NCBI GenBank assembly: GCA_019359035.1
Contig: JAHHIC010000063.1
Location: 1 to 64,000, forward strand
Direction of reading: 5' to 3'
Source of the DNA: Scytonematopsis contorta HA4267-MV1
Lineage (GTDB): Bacteria > Cyanobacteriota > Cyanobacteriia > Cyanobacteriales > Nostocaceae
DNA: 64,000 bases
In this document: in pieces, positions 8,922 to 17,362 of the stretch
How the letters are laid out: the number at the start of each line of letters is the position of its first letter
How positions within the stretch are numbered: position 1 is the stretch's first letter
Translations under genes and position numbers: made by a program
Notes under the pieces: generated by a model
Seen by the model: the letters and a program-made list of their open reading frames with translations, nothing else
What the model was told of the DNA's origin: nothing
The model's database searches: none

Positions 8922-10667
8922 ATGAAACAAGCACAGTTGCAAGAAATTGCAAATAAAGACGCAATTATTCATGAACCTGGGGTCAGAAAATGGTGGGAAT
9001 ATTTCACCTTTAGTACTGACCATAAGGTAATAGGAATTCAATACTTAGTAACCACCTTTATTTTTTACTGTATTGGTGGAGTAATGGCGGATTTAGTCCG
9101 CACCGAATTAAGAACACCGGAGTCAGATTTTGTCACTCCGGAAGTTTATAACAGCTTATTTACGCTCCACGCCACCATAATGATTTTCTTATGGATTGTG
9201 CCAGCGGGAGCAGGGTTTGCTAATTATCTTATCCCCCTGATGATAGGGGCAAAAGATATGGCATTTCCCAAACTAAACGCAGTCGCTTTTTGGATGATTC
9301 CTCCTGCTGGGATATTACTAATAGCTAGTTTATTAGTAGGTGACGCACCCGATGCAGGTTGGACTTCCTACCCACCTTTAAGCTTGGTAACAGGTCAGGT
9401 GGGTGAAGCCATATGGATTATGAGCGTTTTGTTATTGGGTACGTCATCCATCTTGGGCGCAATTAACTTTGTGACAACCATGTTTAAGATGCGTATTCCA
9501 GGAATGGGTGTTCATCAAATGCCCCTATTTTGTTGGGCAATGTTAGCGACTTCAGCATTAGGTTTGATTTCTACTCCCGTACTAGCTGGTGCGTTAATTT
9601 TATTGTCCTTTGACTTAATAGCAGGAACATCATTTTTTAATCCCACAGGTGGTGGTGACCCAGTAGTTTATCAGCACATGTTCTGGTTCTACTCCCACCC
9701 TGCGGTTTACATCATGATTTTGCCTCTTTTCGGAGTAATTTCAGAAGTAATTCCGGTTCATTCCCGCAAGCCAATTTTTGGTTATAAAGCAATTGCTTAT
9801 TCCAGCTTGGCAATTAGTTTTTTAGGCTTAATTGTCTGGGCGCACCACATGTTTACCAGTGGTATTCCTGGTTGGTTACGGATGTTTTTCATGATTACCA
9901 CCATGATTATTGCCGTACCCACAGGTATTAAAATATTTAGCTGGTTAGCGACAATGTGGGGTGGAAAAATTCGCCTCAACTCAGCAATGCTTTTTGCGAT
10001 GGGCTTTATCAGCACATTCGTTATCGGTGGTATCAGTGGTGTAATGTTAGCCGCTGTGCCCTTTGATATTCACGTTCACGACACTTATTTTGTAGTCGCC
10101 CACCTGCACTATGTGTTATTTGGCGGCTCAGTCTTCGGTATTTATACAGGTTACTACCACTGGTTCCCCAAAATTACTGGGCGAATGATAAACGAATTTT
10201 GGGGTAGAGTTCACTTCGCTCTCACCATTATTGGTATGAACGTAACCTTCTTACCCATGCACCAACTAGGTTTAATGGGTATGAACCGTCGAATTGCCCA
10301 ATATGACCCCCAATTTGAGTTTATTAACCAAATTTGTACTTACGGGTCTTATATTCTTGCATTTTCCACCTTCCCCTTCATCATCAACGCCATTTGGAGT
10401 TGGATGTATGGTGAAAAAGCAGCTAATAACCCCTGGGAAGCTTTAACCCTGGAATGGATGACCGCATCACCTCCAGCGATTGAGAATTTCCACGGATTAC
10501 CAGTACTGGCTTGCGGTCCTTATGACTACGGTTTAGAAAACACCAGTAAAGGTGTACCAATGTCAGACAGTGACCCATTAGTCTCAGCTGGACCAAACTC
10601 AGTATTACGTGCTGACCCTGACGAGCCATATCCATCTTTAGCAGCTAGAACAGAAGAAAATTCATAA
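8922..10667 (+). CDS. coxA: Cytochrome c oxidase subunit I
   Basis: This is the catalytic subunit, which reduces oxygen at the heme a3-CuB site and pumps protons. The 581-residue protein has about twelve membrane helices. Visible ligands are LHATIMIFLW (low-spin heme His), FYSHPAVYIMILP (CuB His and cross-linked Tyr), WAHHMF (two CuB His) and HDTYFVVAHLHYV (heme a3 and heme a His). The run of features matches aa3-type oxidases, and the adjacent ctaA/ctaB supply heme A. The C-terminal 60 residues are hydrophilic. It follows coxB by 115 bp, largely a heptamer repeat. Confidence 0.97.
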   Translation: MKQAQLQEIANKDAIIHEPGVRKWWEYFTFSTDHKVIGIQYLVTTFIFYCIGGVMADLVRTELRTPESDFVTPEVYNSLFTLHATIMIFLWIVPAGAGFANYLIPLMIGAKDMAFPKLNAVAFWMIPPAGILLIASLLVGDAPDAGWTSYPPLSLVTGQVGEAIWIMSVLLLGTSSILGAINFVTTMFKMRIPGMGVHQMPLFCWAMLATSALGLISTPVLAGALILLSFDLIAGTSFFNPTGGGDPVVYQHMFWFYSHPAVYIMILPLFGVISEVIPVHSRKPIFGYKAIAYSSLAISFLGLIVWAHHMFTSGIPGWLRMFFMITTMIIAVPTGIKIFSWLATMWGGKIRLNSAMLFAMGFISTFVIGGISGVMLAAVPFDIHVHDTYFVVAHLHYVLFGGSVFGIYTGYYHWFPKITGRMINEFWGRVHFALTIIGMNVTFLPMHQLGLMGMNRRIAQYDPQFEFINQICTYGSYILAFSTFPFIINAIWSWMYGEKAANNPWEALTLEWMTASPPAIENFHGLPVLACGPYDYGLENTSKGVPMSDSDPLVSAGPNSVLRADPDEPYPSLAARTEENS

Positions 10668-10673
10668 TAGGGA

Positions 10674-10765
10674 AATGGTAATTGGTAATTGGTAATTGGT
10701 AATTGGTAATTGCGAATTGCGAATTGCGAATTGCGAATTGCCCACTCCCCACTCCCCACTCCCCT
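10674..10765. repeat. Composite heptamer STRR between coxA and coxC
   Basis: Three families of seven-base tandem units follow each other: TTGGTAA, then TTGCGAA, then CCCCACT. They occupy almost the whole coxA-coxC gap. An open frame runs through them in phase with coxC, but this codes only for repeat-derived residues and is not used for the start choice. Confidence 0.9.
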
Positions 10766-10778
10766 CATAAATAAATTC

Positions 10779-11399
10779 ATGCAAAGTCAAACGATTGACC
10801 CAAAGCTAACCGAGCTTAATCATCATCACGCAGCCACAGAAGGACATCATGAAGAACACCCAGACCATCGTATGTTTGGGTTAGGTCTCTTCTTGCTTGC
10901 AGAAGGGATGATTTTTATGGGAATGTTCGGAGCTTATTTAGCTTTTCGTTCTACCTTACCCGCTTGGCCTCCTGAAGGTACTCCCAAGTTAGAACTTTTA
11001 CTTCCCGGAATTAATACTTTCATTTTGATTTCTAGTAGTTTTGTGATTCACAATGCTGATACCGCTATTAAGAAAAATAATGTGCGGGGAATGCAATTGT
11101 GGTTCGCAATTACTGGTTTGATGGGAATTATTTTCTTGTGTGGTCAGGTTTATGAATACGCTCATCTAGAATTTGGTCTGACCAACAATTTATTTGCTAG
11201 CGCATTTTATGTTTTAACTGGTTTCCACGGATTGCACGTAACTGTTGGTGTTTTGGCAATTCTTTCCGTTTTGTGGCGCTCTCGTAAACCCGGTCACTAT
11301 AGCAATGAAAAACATTTCGGAATTGAAGCTGCTGAGCTTTATTGGCACTTTGTCGATGTAGTTTGGATTATCCTTTTTGGATTATTGTATTTGCTGTAA
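10779..11399 (+). CDS. coxC: Cytochrome c oxidase subunit III
   Basis: Subunit III is a membrane protein that stabilises the catalytic core. The 206-residue product starts at MQSQTIDPK after the heptamer repeats. It has a His-rich N-terminus (HHHAATEGHHEEH) and about five helices, including FLLAEGMIFMGMFGAYLAF, TGFHGLHVTVGVLA and YWHFVDVVWIILFGLLYL. The conserved Glu in FLLAEGM and the HFVDVVW signature fix the family. It is the last gene of coxBAC and a clear hairpin terminator follows. Confidence 0.95.
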   Translation: MQSQTIDPKLTELNHHHAATEGHHEEHPDHRMFGLGLFLLAEGMIFMGMFGAYLAFRSTLPAWPPEGTPKLELLLPGINTFILISSSFVIHNADTAIKKNNVRGMQLWFAITGLMGIIFLCGQVYEYAHLEFGLTNNLFASAFYVLTGFHGLHVTVGVLAILSVLWRSRKPGHYSNEKHFGIEAAELYWHFVDVVWIILFGLLYLL

Positions 11400-11436
11400 A
11401 GCTAGCAATACTTAACTTGATAAGCTTTTTACTATG

Positions 11437-11458
11437 CCCCCAAAAGGGGGTTTTTGTT
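11437..11458 (+). terminator. Rho-independent terminator of coxBAC
   Basis: CCCCC and GGGGG arms pair around a four-A loop and are followed at once by TTTTTGTTT, 38 bp after the coxC stop codon. Confidence 0.8.
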
Positions 11459-11544
11459 TAACTATAAAAGGGTGTTCATAAACATAACAATTAAGCATCG
11501 CTCGTACCGTAAACCAAGGACTAAAGTCCCTGCCTAAAAGCTAA

Positions 11545-11563
11545 AGTCCTCTTTTAGAGGACT
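11545..11563. repeat. Dispersed small palindrome AGTCCTCT/AGAGGACT
   Basis: Eight-base arms enclose a three-base centre. The same palindrome with centre AA recurs at 50758-50775. It sits in the gap between coxC and the WD40 gene, where there is no other gene. Confidence 0.6.
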
Positions 11564-11662
11564 CCTGCTCCGTAATACTCCTGCATCCACTTTTTATATC
11601 AACAAATCCGTTAATATTGGAATTATTTCTTCCTTTGCGTCTTTGCGGCTTTGCGTGAGCTA

Positions 11663-12718
11663 CTAATTTCGCCAAACACGAATCACTCTGTCAAACCCCC
11701 CACTAGCGAACATCGACCCATCAGGACTAAAGGCTATTGAACTAACCCAATCGTTATGTCCACCCAGGGTATTAACTAGTTCACCCGTATTTAAATTCCA
11801 TAATTTAATTCCATCCCGACCAGCACTTGCGAGGGTTTGGCCTCCGGGATGAATAGCAATAGCATTTACCCAATTATTATGTGCAGTAATAGTGCGGATA
11901 GGTTTTTGAGTTCCAAGATTCCAAAGTTTCACCGTCCGGTCGCGACTAGCACTGACTAAAGTTTTACCATCGGCTGTAAAAGCCAAAGAGGTAACAATAT
12001 TAGAATGTCCCACAAACCCACGGATTAATTTGCCGCTACTCAAATCCCATAGCTTAATTACACCTTTATTATCACCACTTACCAGCGTTTCACCGTCTGG
12101 AGTAATGGCCAAAGCGTAAATAGCATTATCAAAGCGTGCCAAATTAGCCAGAGGACGTTGTTGTAACAAATCCCACACACGAATACCATCAACCGCACCA
12201 CTGACAAGAACTTTGCTATCAGCAGATACAGCCAAAGAAAGCACTTGGCTGGTATGACCGACCAAAGAGCGGCTAAACTTAGCGTCGCTTAGATTCCAAA
12301 TATTAATAACATTGTCATTACTCGCGCTCACAAGACTTTTGCCATCAGGGGAAATTAGCAAAGACTGTATAGCACCTCTATGAGCCTTGCGGATTATTCC
12401 CACAAGTTTCCCTGTTAAAGTATCCCACAAACCTATTCTGTTATCGTTTTCCGAACCCGCAGTTGCAAGAATTCTACCGTTAGGACTAAAAGCCACAGAT
12501 TTAATTGCTGCTGCATGTCCGCCTAAAGTGTAAAGCAACAGAGGATTACTAAAAACACCAGTATTTACAGAAACCTGGGACTTTGGAATGTCAGCACGGA
12601 CACTTTCAACACCAAACTTTTGGGATTTGACAGCAGCAAAAGCACCAATAACCGTTAATCCCAGAACAAATGAACGTAATATCAACTGCACCTTAACCTT
12701 ACCTTTGCTCCCCACCAC
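11663..12718 (-). CDS. WD40 repeat protein with N-terminal signal/anchor
   Basis: The 351-residue protein begins with a hydrophobic stretch (about residues 8-26) that could be a signal peptide or membrane anchor. About seven WD40 units follow and would form a beta-propeller. Examples are GHAAAIKSVAFSPNGRIL with GLWD, GHTSQVLSLAVSADSKVL with RVWDL, GHSNIVTSLAFTADGKTL with KLWNL, and a final GHNDWVSSIAFSPDGS with RVWRN. Such propellers are interaction scaffolds and reveal no enzyme activity. No kinase or NACHT domain is attached, unlike many larger cyanobacterial WD40 proteins. It is monocistronic and its partner is unknown. Confidence 0.85.
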   Translation of the reverse strand: MVGSKGKVKVQLILRSFVLGLTVIGAFAAVKSQKFGVESVRADIPKSQVSVNTGVFSNPLLLYTLGGHAAAIKSVAFSPNGRILATAGSENDNRIGLWDTLTGKLVGIIRKAHRGAIQSLLISPDGKSLVSASNDNVINIWNLSDAKFSRSLVGHTSQVLSLAVSADSKVLVSGAVDGIRVWDLLQQRPLANLARFDNAIYALAITPDGETLVSGDNKGVIKLWDLSSGKLIRGFVGHSNIVTSLAFTADGKTLVSASRDRTVKLWNLGTQKPIRTITAHNNWVNAIAIHPGGQTLASAGRDGIKLWNLNTGELVNTLGGHNDWVSSIAFSPDGSMFASGGFDRVIRVWRN

Positions 12719-12820
12719 AATATTTATTTCCTTACCTTTTTTTATATCTTAAGCGGGAGCAGGCAAATTTGTAGAGACCGAATTTATTCAGTCTCCGATT
12801 TATTGCGTCTTTAGTTATTT

Positions 12821-13123
12821 TCAAAGAGGTGGTTTTTTCTTATTAACTGTCATCATTGGTAAAGGGGAATTTGAAGAGCGAGGGGGTAAATAATATTGTG
12901 GTGCTTGTGGTTCCTCTTCCGGCAAAGGGCTAAGTTGTTGCAAACGCCACCATCGCCAACCTAAGGTTACCCCAGCAGTACCCAAACCAACAGCAAATAA
13001 TGACCAACTATCACCAAATCCACCAATCAAGGCATCCACGATACCCATCGTAATCAATATACTGACTATCGGTTCTCTCCGATAAGCCGACTTTAATAAA
13101 CGAGGTAATGCAGCGTTCATCAC
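12821..13123 (-). CDS. Small conserved-looking membrane protein of unknown function
   Basis: The 100-residue product has a basic N-terminus (RLLKSAYRREP), two short hydrophobic segments (about residues 18-36 and 40-56) and a Pro/Glu-rich hydrophilic tail ending in KKKPPL. I do not recognise a named domain. The composition suggests a small inner- or thylakoid-membrane protein. It lies between the WD40 and HLIP genes on the same strand but is separated from each by more than 100 bp. Confidence 0.6.
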   Translation of the reverse strand: MMNAALPRLLKSAYRREPIVSILITMGIVDALIGGFGDSWSLFAVGLGTAGVTLGWRWWRLQQLSPLPEEEPQAPQYYLPPRSSNSPLPMMTVNKKKPPL

Positions 13124-13319
13124 AGTTTAGTTTTTTCCTTGTTAGATTTATATATAAACGTATCCAGAATATTATCGAAAAATAATACACCATTACTAAG
13201 GTGCTGTTGATAGGAACCCCTCTACCACTATTATAAATGGGGAGTGGGGAAAACTATTCGCAATCTGCAATTAGCAATTCGCAGTTACAAGAAAGCAGTA
13301 AATAATTATCTAATTTTTA

Positions 13320-13370
13320 ATTAATTGCGAATTGCGAGCTGCGAATTGCGAATTGTTTCCCCATTCCCCC
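13320..13370. repeat. STRR downstream of the HLIP gene
   Basis: Repeated TTGCGAA/GCGAGCT units followed by CCCCATT units lie just 3' of the HLIP stop. Similar repeat debris (AATTCGCA, CAATCTGC) continues from about 13257. Confidence 0.7.
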
Positions 13371-13372
13371 TT

Positions 13373-13543
13373 CTACCTCAAACCTAGCCACGAAAGTACA
13401 CCTTCATTGGTGACTACTTCTATTATCACCATTAGGGCAAATCCAATCATTGCGGCTCGACCATTTAAGCGTTCTGCATATCCATTAAAACCAAACTTCG
13501 GCTCTTCCAACTTGGGTGTAACGGTAGGTTGTGGTTGTGGCAT
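13373..13543 (-). CDS. High-light-inducible (HLIP/CAB-like) single-helix protein
   Basis: This short gene encodes 56 residues: a hydrophilic Pro/Gln-rich start ([15 protein letters not shown]), then [20 protein letters not shown] running into one membrane helix ([10 protein letters not shown]) and a short tail. [12 protein letters not shown] is the ELIP/HLIP form of the chlorophyll-binding motif, with the conserved Glu and Arg salt-bridge pair and the Asn ligand. Such proteins dimerise in thylakoid membranes, bind chlorophyll and carotenoid, and protect photosystem assembly under high light. AAGGAG sits eight to nine bases before the ATG. Promoter elements were not identified. Confidence 0.9.
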   Translation of the reverse strand: MPQPQPTVTPKLEEPKFGFNGYAERLNGRAAMIGFALMVIIEVVTNEGVLSWLGLR

Positions 13544-13775
13544 ATTGAAAAAGCTCCTTTTATCAGCAAACTTAACTTGGTATCAAGCTATATTCAGCAA
13601 TCTAGCATGAAGTTTATACTTTGCAAAATGTAATTATTATTTATATAGTGTCATGAAATTAATTTTACCTATACAGGTGACAGTTTTATGCATTGCCTAA
13701 GGTTACTATGCTGAGGGCAGGTTGGAAGTTTGAAAGCTAAGCTAAACACAAAATTATTATACTTAGAGGCATTAA

Positions 13776-14867
13776 ATGGAAATCGGCGTTCCCAAAGAGA
13801 CTAAAGATTTGGAGTTTCGTGTTGGGTTAAGTCCTGCTAGCGTCAGAGCGCTACGAGAAAATGGTCATACTATTTTCGTAGAGACACAAGCTGGTGTCGG
13901 TGCAGGCTTTACTGATGATGATTACAAAAATGCTGGTGCGGATATTACTTCAACACCAGATGCTGCATGGAATCGAGAATTAATTATTAAAGTCAAAGAG
14001 CCATTAAAGCCGGAATATAAATTATTGCAAAAAGGACAGTTGTTATTTACGTATTTACACTTGGCCGCAGATAGAGTTTTAACTGAACACTTGATAGATT
14101 GTGGTGTTACGGCTATTGCTTATGAGACTGTAGAACAACCAGGTGCAAATAAATTACCTTTGCTTTCTCCCATGAGTATCATCGCTGGACGGTTAGCTGT
14201 ACAATTTGGAGCAAGATTTTTAGAACGTCAACAAGGTGGAAGAGGTGTACTTTTGGGTGGTGTTCCTGGTGTTCAACCGGGCAAAGTCGCCATTTTAGGC
14301 GGTGGAGTTGTGGGCACAGAAGCTGCCAGAATTGCTGTCGGGATGGGTGCTAGCGTCCAAATTTTAGATGTTAATGTCGAGCGTTTATCTTATTTGGAAA
14401 CTATATTTGGTTCTAGGGTGGAATTACTTTATAGCAATTCTGCTCACATTGAATCTGTGGTTCCTGAAGCTGATTTACTCGTTGGTGCTGTTTTAGTTCC
14501 CGGACGTAAAGCTCCCATATTAGTGTCTCGCGATTTGGTAAAGCGAATGAAACCAGGTTCTGTGATTGTTGATGTGGCTGTTGACCAAGGTGGTTGCATC
14601 GAAACTTTACATGTTACTTCTCACACTAATCCGGTTTATGTCGAAGAAGGTGTGGTGCATTATGGTGTTCCTAATATGCCGGGGGCTGTTCCTTGGACTG
14701 CTACTCAAGCACTAAATAATAGTACGTTACCGTATGTTTTGCAGTTAGCGAATAAGGGTGTTGCTGCGCTGGAAAGTAATCAAGCGCTGGGTAAGGGTTT
14801 GAATGTACAAAACGGTCGGTTAGTTCATCCTGCGGTGCAAGAAGTTTTCCCTAATTTGGTCGCGTAA
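13776..14867 (+). CDS. ald: Alanine dehydrogenase
   Basis: Ald interconverts L-alanine and pyruvate plus ammonia with NAD. The 363-residue protein has the expected length. It begins MEIGVPKETKDLEFRVGLSP, carries the substrate Lys in IIKVKEP, the catalytic His in FTYLHLAAD and the Rossmann motif VAILGGGVVGTEAA, followed by ILDVN that binds the NAD ribose. MKPGSVIVDVAVDQGG and PGAVPWTATQALNN are further family signatures. It is monocistronic, with a palindromic repeat right after the stop. In filamentous cyanobacteria Ald is linked to nitrogen and heterocyst metabolism, but no regulatory box was recognised here. Confidence 0.96.
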   Translation: MEIGVPKETKDLEFRVGLSPASVRALRENGHTIFVETQAGVGAGFTDDDYKNAGADITSTPDAAWNRELIIKVKEPLKPEYKLLQKGQLLFTYLHLAADRVLTEHLIDCGVTAIAYETVEQPGANKLPLLSPMSIIAGRLAVQFGARFLERQQGGRGVLLGGVPGVQPGKVAILGGGVVGTEAARIAVGMGASVQILDVNVERLSYLETIFGSRVELLYSNSAHIESVVPEADLLVGAVLVPGRKAPILVSRDLVKRMKPGSVIVDVAVDQGGCIETLHVTSHTNPVYVEEGVVHYGVPNMPGAVPWTATQALNNSTLPYVLQLANKGVAALESNQALGKGLNVQNGRLVHPAVQEVFPNLVA

Positions 14868-14869
14868 AA

Positions 14870-14916
14870 ACCCCACCCCCAACCCCCTACCCCGCAAGCG
14901 GGGAGGGGGCTACGAT
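14870..14916. repeat. Dispersed GC-rich palindromic repeat, copy 3
   Basis: This copy has the same orientation as 5154-5199 (ACCCCACCCCCAA, palindrome, CTACGAT), with a CTACCCCGC variant in the left arm compensated poorly in the right arm. It begins three bases after the ald stop codon and may serve as its transcription end. Confidence 0.8.
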
Positions 14917-15019
14917 GAAATACTTCTTCTTTTTGCATCTATAAACTGCGAACTTAGAACTACAAGTTAAAATGGGAACAGCTTAGCAGCGTTATTTTTC
15001 TTGACGACGGAGGCATTCG

Positions 15020-15454
15020 GTGGCAGCGAAAGACCGATTTCACGATGTGGTTAAGTCCGCGCTTATCAAAGACGGCTGGACTATTACTCATGAGCAATTT
15101 CAAATTGATTATGGGGATGTACAAATGCAGATTGATTTGGGTGCTGAACGTCTCCTTGCTGCGGAGCTAAATGGTGAAAAAATTGCAGTGGAAGTGAAGA
15201 GTTTCATCGCTCCTTCTACTATCTATGAATTTCATACAGCCTTGGGACAATTTCTTAATTACCGCTCCGCTTTACGTGTTAACGAGCCAGAACGAATTCC
15301 TTATCTATCAGTACCTTCAGAAATTTTTGAAGAATTTTTTAGGCGTAGATTTATTCAAGAAGTTATTCAAGAACACAAACTTAACTTATTAATTTATAAC
15401 GTAGAACAGGAAGTGATTGTCACATGGATAAAGCTGAGCAATACCGCCAAATAA
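15020..15454 (+). CDS. xisH: XisH-family protein, copy 1
   Basis: XisH was named as a factor controlling excision of the fdxN element in heterocysts, but copies far from that element are common in cyanobacteria. The 144-residue product (GTG start) opens with AAKDRFHDVVKSALIKDGW. It shows D39, then E58 and K60 in IAVEVKSF, the spacing of a PD-(D/E)XK nuclease core, so a DNA-acting enzyme is plausible. It overlaps xisI by 31 bp, so the two are probably translated together. No fdxN element lies nearby. Family identity is firm; nuclease activity is inference. Confidence 0.9.
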   Translation: MAAKDRFHDVVKSALIKDGWTITHEQFQIDYGDVQMQIDLGAERLLAAELNGEKIAVEVKSFIAPSTIYEFHTALGQFLNYRSALRVNEPERIPYLSVPSEIFEEFFRRRFIQEVIQEHKLNLLIYNVEQEVIVTWIKLSNTAK

Positions 15455-15759
15455 TTAAGCAAGTGCTGATTACTCATAGTCAAGTAAAGCCTGTTTACGG
15501 GGATATTGAAGTGCGAACTGTGTTTGATATCACAGGAGACCAATACCAAGTTGTACGCTCTGGTTGGAATAAAGACCGTCGTGTGTATGGTTCTTTAATT
15601 CACATCGATTTGAAGGGCGACAAGGTCTGGATTCAGTATGATGGTACAGAAGTGGGCGTAGCAAATGAATTGCTGGAGCTTGGAATACCTAAACAAGACA
15701 TCGTGTTGGCGTATCATTCTCCATTTATGCGGCAGTACGACGGGTTTGCTGTTGGCTAG
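15424..15759 (+). CDS. xisI: XisI-family protein, copy 1
   Basis: XisI is the constant partner of XisH. The 111-residue protein shows family features: MDKAEQYRQIIKQVL at the start, YQVVRSGWNKDRRVYG in the middle and IQYDGTEVGVANEL with FMRQYDGFAVG at the end. It starts inside the last 31 bp of xisH. The tight pairing resembles a two-component module such as toxin and antitoxin or nuclease and regulator, but direct evidence is lacking. Compared with the copy at 22761, length is identical (111 residues) and motifs are conserved though the proteins have diverged. Confidence 0.9.
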   Translation: MDKAEQYRQIIKQVLITHSQVKPVYGDIEVRTVFDITGDQYQVVRSGWNKDRRVYGSLIHIDLKGDKVWIQYDGTEVGVANELLELGIPKQDIVLAYHSPFMRQYDGFAVG

Positions 15760-16531
15760 TAAAGAAACTGACCTTAAATCTTTTCAAAATCTTGTTTTAT
15801 CACTAAGTCCATTAGAGACGCGATTTATTAGAGACCAGATTTATTCGGTCTCCACATTGTTGACAAAATAAAATAAACATCTATAATTGTTAATCCTATT
15901 TAATAAACGCTTTTTATCAAGCTGTCCTCAGTAAGGTGTTTTCTTAGATACTTTATTGGCATCATAATTGCCAATGAATTTACTAGAAAATACCTACTTT
16001 GAATTGCTAAAAAATTTTTGCAAAAATAAATACCTCTATATGTTTAATTTTCGGTAGTCATCTGTTAATTAGAAAAAATAGCCTACGTCCATAACTTTAT
16101 TTTTGTTTAAGTTCTTCTTTTATAAATAAATCTCTCAAACAGCGCTTCCTTAAGGAGACTGAGCGTTTAAATAGCAATAAATATTCTTTGTATTCATTGA
16201 TACTTCATACTTCCAATAAAAACCTTTTACAGGTTACAATCAATCTAAAATCAGGTCAATATCAGTTTAATTAAAAATATCGATTGGTATGGGCTTATTT
16301 CTAACTTCTTTAGTACACGGGGGTGATTTTTGTATAAAAAAAATTACTAAAAGTATTTTTTTGTGTGGAGCAACAAAGCAATATATACAAGGGTATAGCA
16401 TCTACTTACAACTCTAAAAAGCTTTAATTCTTTACAAGTTCCTATTTATGCTTGTTGCGCCTGTTTTTGGGAACTTGTGCTTAAGTATTTAAATTTACAT
16501 TTTGAGTAAACTTGAAGGATGAAAACAAGCA
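15760..16531. other. 772-bp AT-rich gap before the LuxR-type gene
   Basis: No convincing gene was seen. At 15829-15853 a GAGACC...GGTCTC hairpin lies downstream of xisI; related sequence occurs at about 12773-12797. The gap also holds a 27-codon frame at 15974-16057 without a ribosome binding site. The remainder probably carries the promoter and leader of the downstream regulator gene. Confidence 0.5.
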
Positions 16532-17053
16532 ATGAAAACCTCAAATAGGAAGAAGCTAGTTGCGACATCCGAGAATCAAGGTCTACTTACCCCGGAGAAA
16601 GAAGCGTTGCTGAAGGTTCTCGTCAGACAGGTTGTCAGACCAGTTAGTAGTTCTACCCCTTGCAAGGTACTTCCATCGACTGAGCAGATAGTTAATGAAG
16701 TAATTTTGGAGTCAGAGGTTGACGGTGTGCATTACTGTTTAGTCCGTTGTAGCCAACCCACAACCGAAGAAGCAGAAGAAGAAGAAAGTGCATTTGCTGA
16801 ATCTGAAAGTACAAATCAGGTTGTCACCACTACAGATGGGGAATTGCCAGACAAAGTAAATCTCAGCCCCAGAGAAATCGCGATCGCAAAATTAGTGGCA
16901 CAAGGTTTACCCAATAAATCCATTGGTAGGAGGTTAGACATTAGTCCCTGGACTGTTGCCACCCACCTACGGCGTATTTTCGTCAAGTTGGGAGTTTCTT
17001 CCAGAACCGCTATGATTACTCAACTACTAGAAAAAAACCTATTGCATGGATAA
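16532..17053 (+). CDS. LuxR-type HTH regulator without receiver domain
   Basis: The 173-residue protein has a variable, acidic N-terminal half (EEAEEEESAFAESES at about residues 78-92). Its C-terminal LuxR/GerE helix-turn-helix is at about 110-170: NLSPREIAIAKLVAQGLPNK, then SIGRRLDISPWTVATHLRRI and FVKLGVSSRTAMI. No receiver or sensor domain with a phosphorylatable Asp is seen, so control by expression level or by a ligand bound in the N-terminal half is possible. GAAGGAT lies upstream of the ATG. A HIP1 octamer lies within the gene at 16880-16887. The target genes are unknown. Confidence 0.85.
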   Translation: MKTSNRKKLVATSENQGLLTPEKEALLKVLVRQVVRPVSSSTPCKVLPSTEQIVNEVILESEVDGVHYCLVRCSQPTTEEAEEEESAFAESESTNQVVTTTDGELPDKVNLSPREIAIAKLVAQGLPNKSIGRRLDISPWTVATHLRRIFVKLGVSSRTAMITQLLEKNLLHG

Positions 17054-17081
17054 AAGTAAAAAGACTAGCACCTCCCATTTT

Positions 17082-17135
17082 CTCCACTCCCCACTTCCCA
17101 CTCCCCATTCCCCACTCCCCACTCCCCACTACCCC
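17082..17135. repeat. CCCCACT-type STRR after the LuxR gene
   Basis: At least seven imperfect seven-base units (CCCCACT, CCCCATT) lie in the 309-bp gap between the LuxR-type and Fur-type genes. The rest of the gap (17136-17362) has no gene and probably contains the promoter of the fur-family gene. Confidence 0.85.
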
Positions 17136-17362
17136 AAGTAGACGTTTGCCACTATTTTAAGCTAAAGTGGTAATGAGTTTGAATTAGCTGTTATGTTTCG
17201 CTTATGTCATCAAAACTTGTCAAAAAACTTGTCCTAACAAGGAATATTTTGTGGTGTACATCGGCAAAAACGTAGAAATTAAATGGAATGCGGAGAGAAA
17301 AAATGCTGCAAGTATAAAATAATAAATAAACATTCAAAAACTGTAGTTAATAAACTTATAAT

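Noticed and set aside
10526-10780. 84-codon minus-strand frame across the coxA end
   Set aside because: Made from coxA antisense and heptamer repeats.
13332-13610. 92-codon plus-strand frame
   Set aside because: It is antisense to the clear HLIP gene and partly repeat-derived.
15974-16057. 27-codon frame MNLLENTYFELL
   Set aside because: No ribosome binding site and no known homologue; too short to support.
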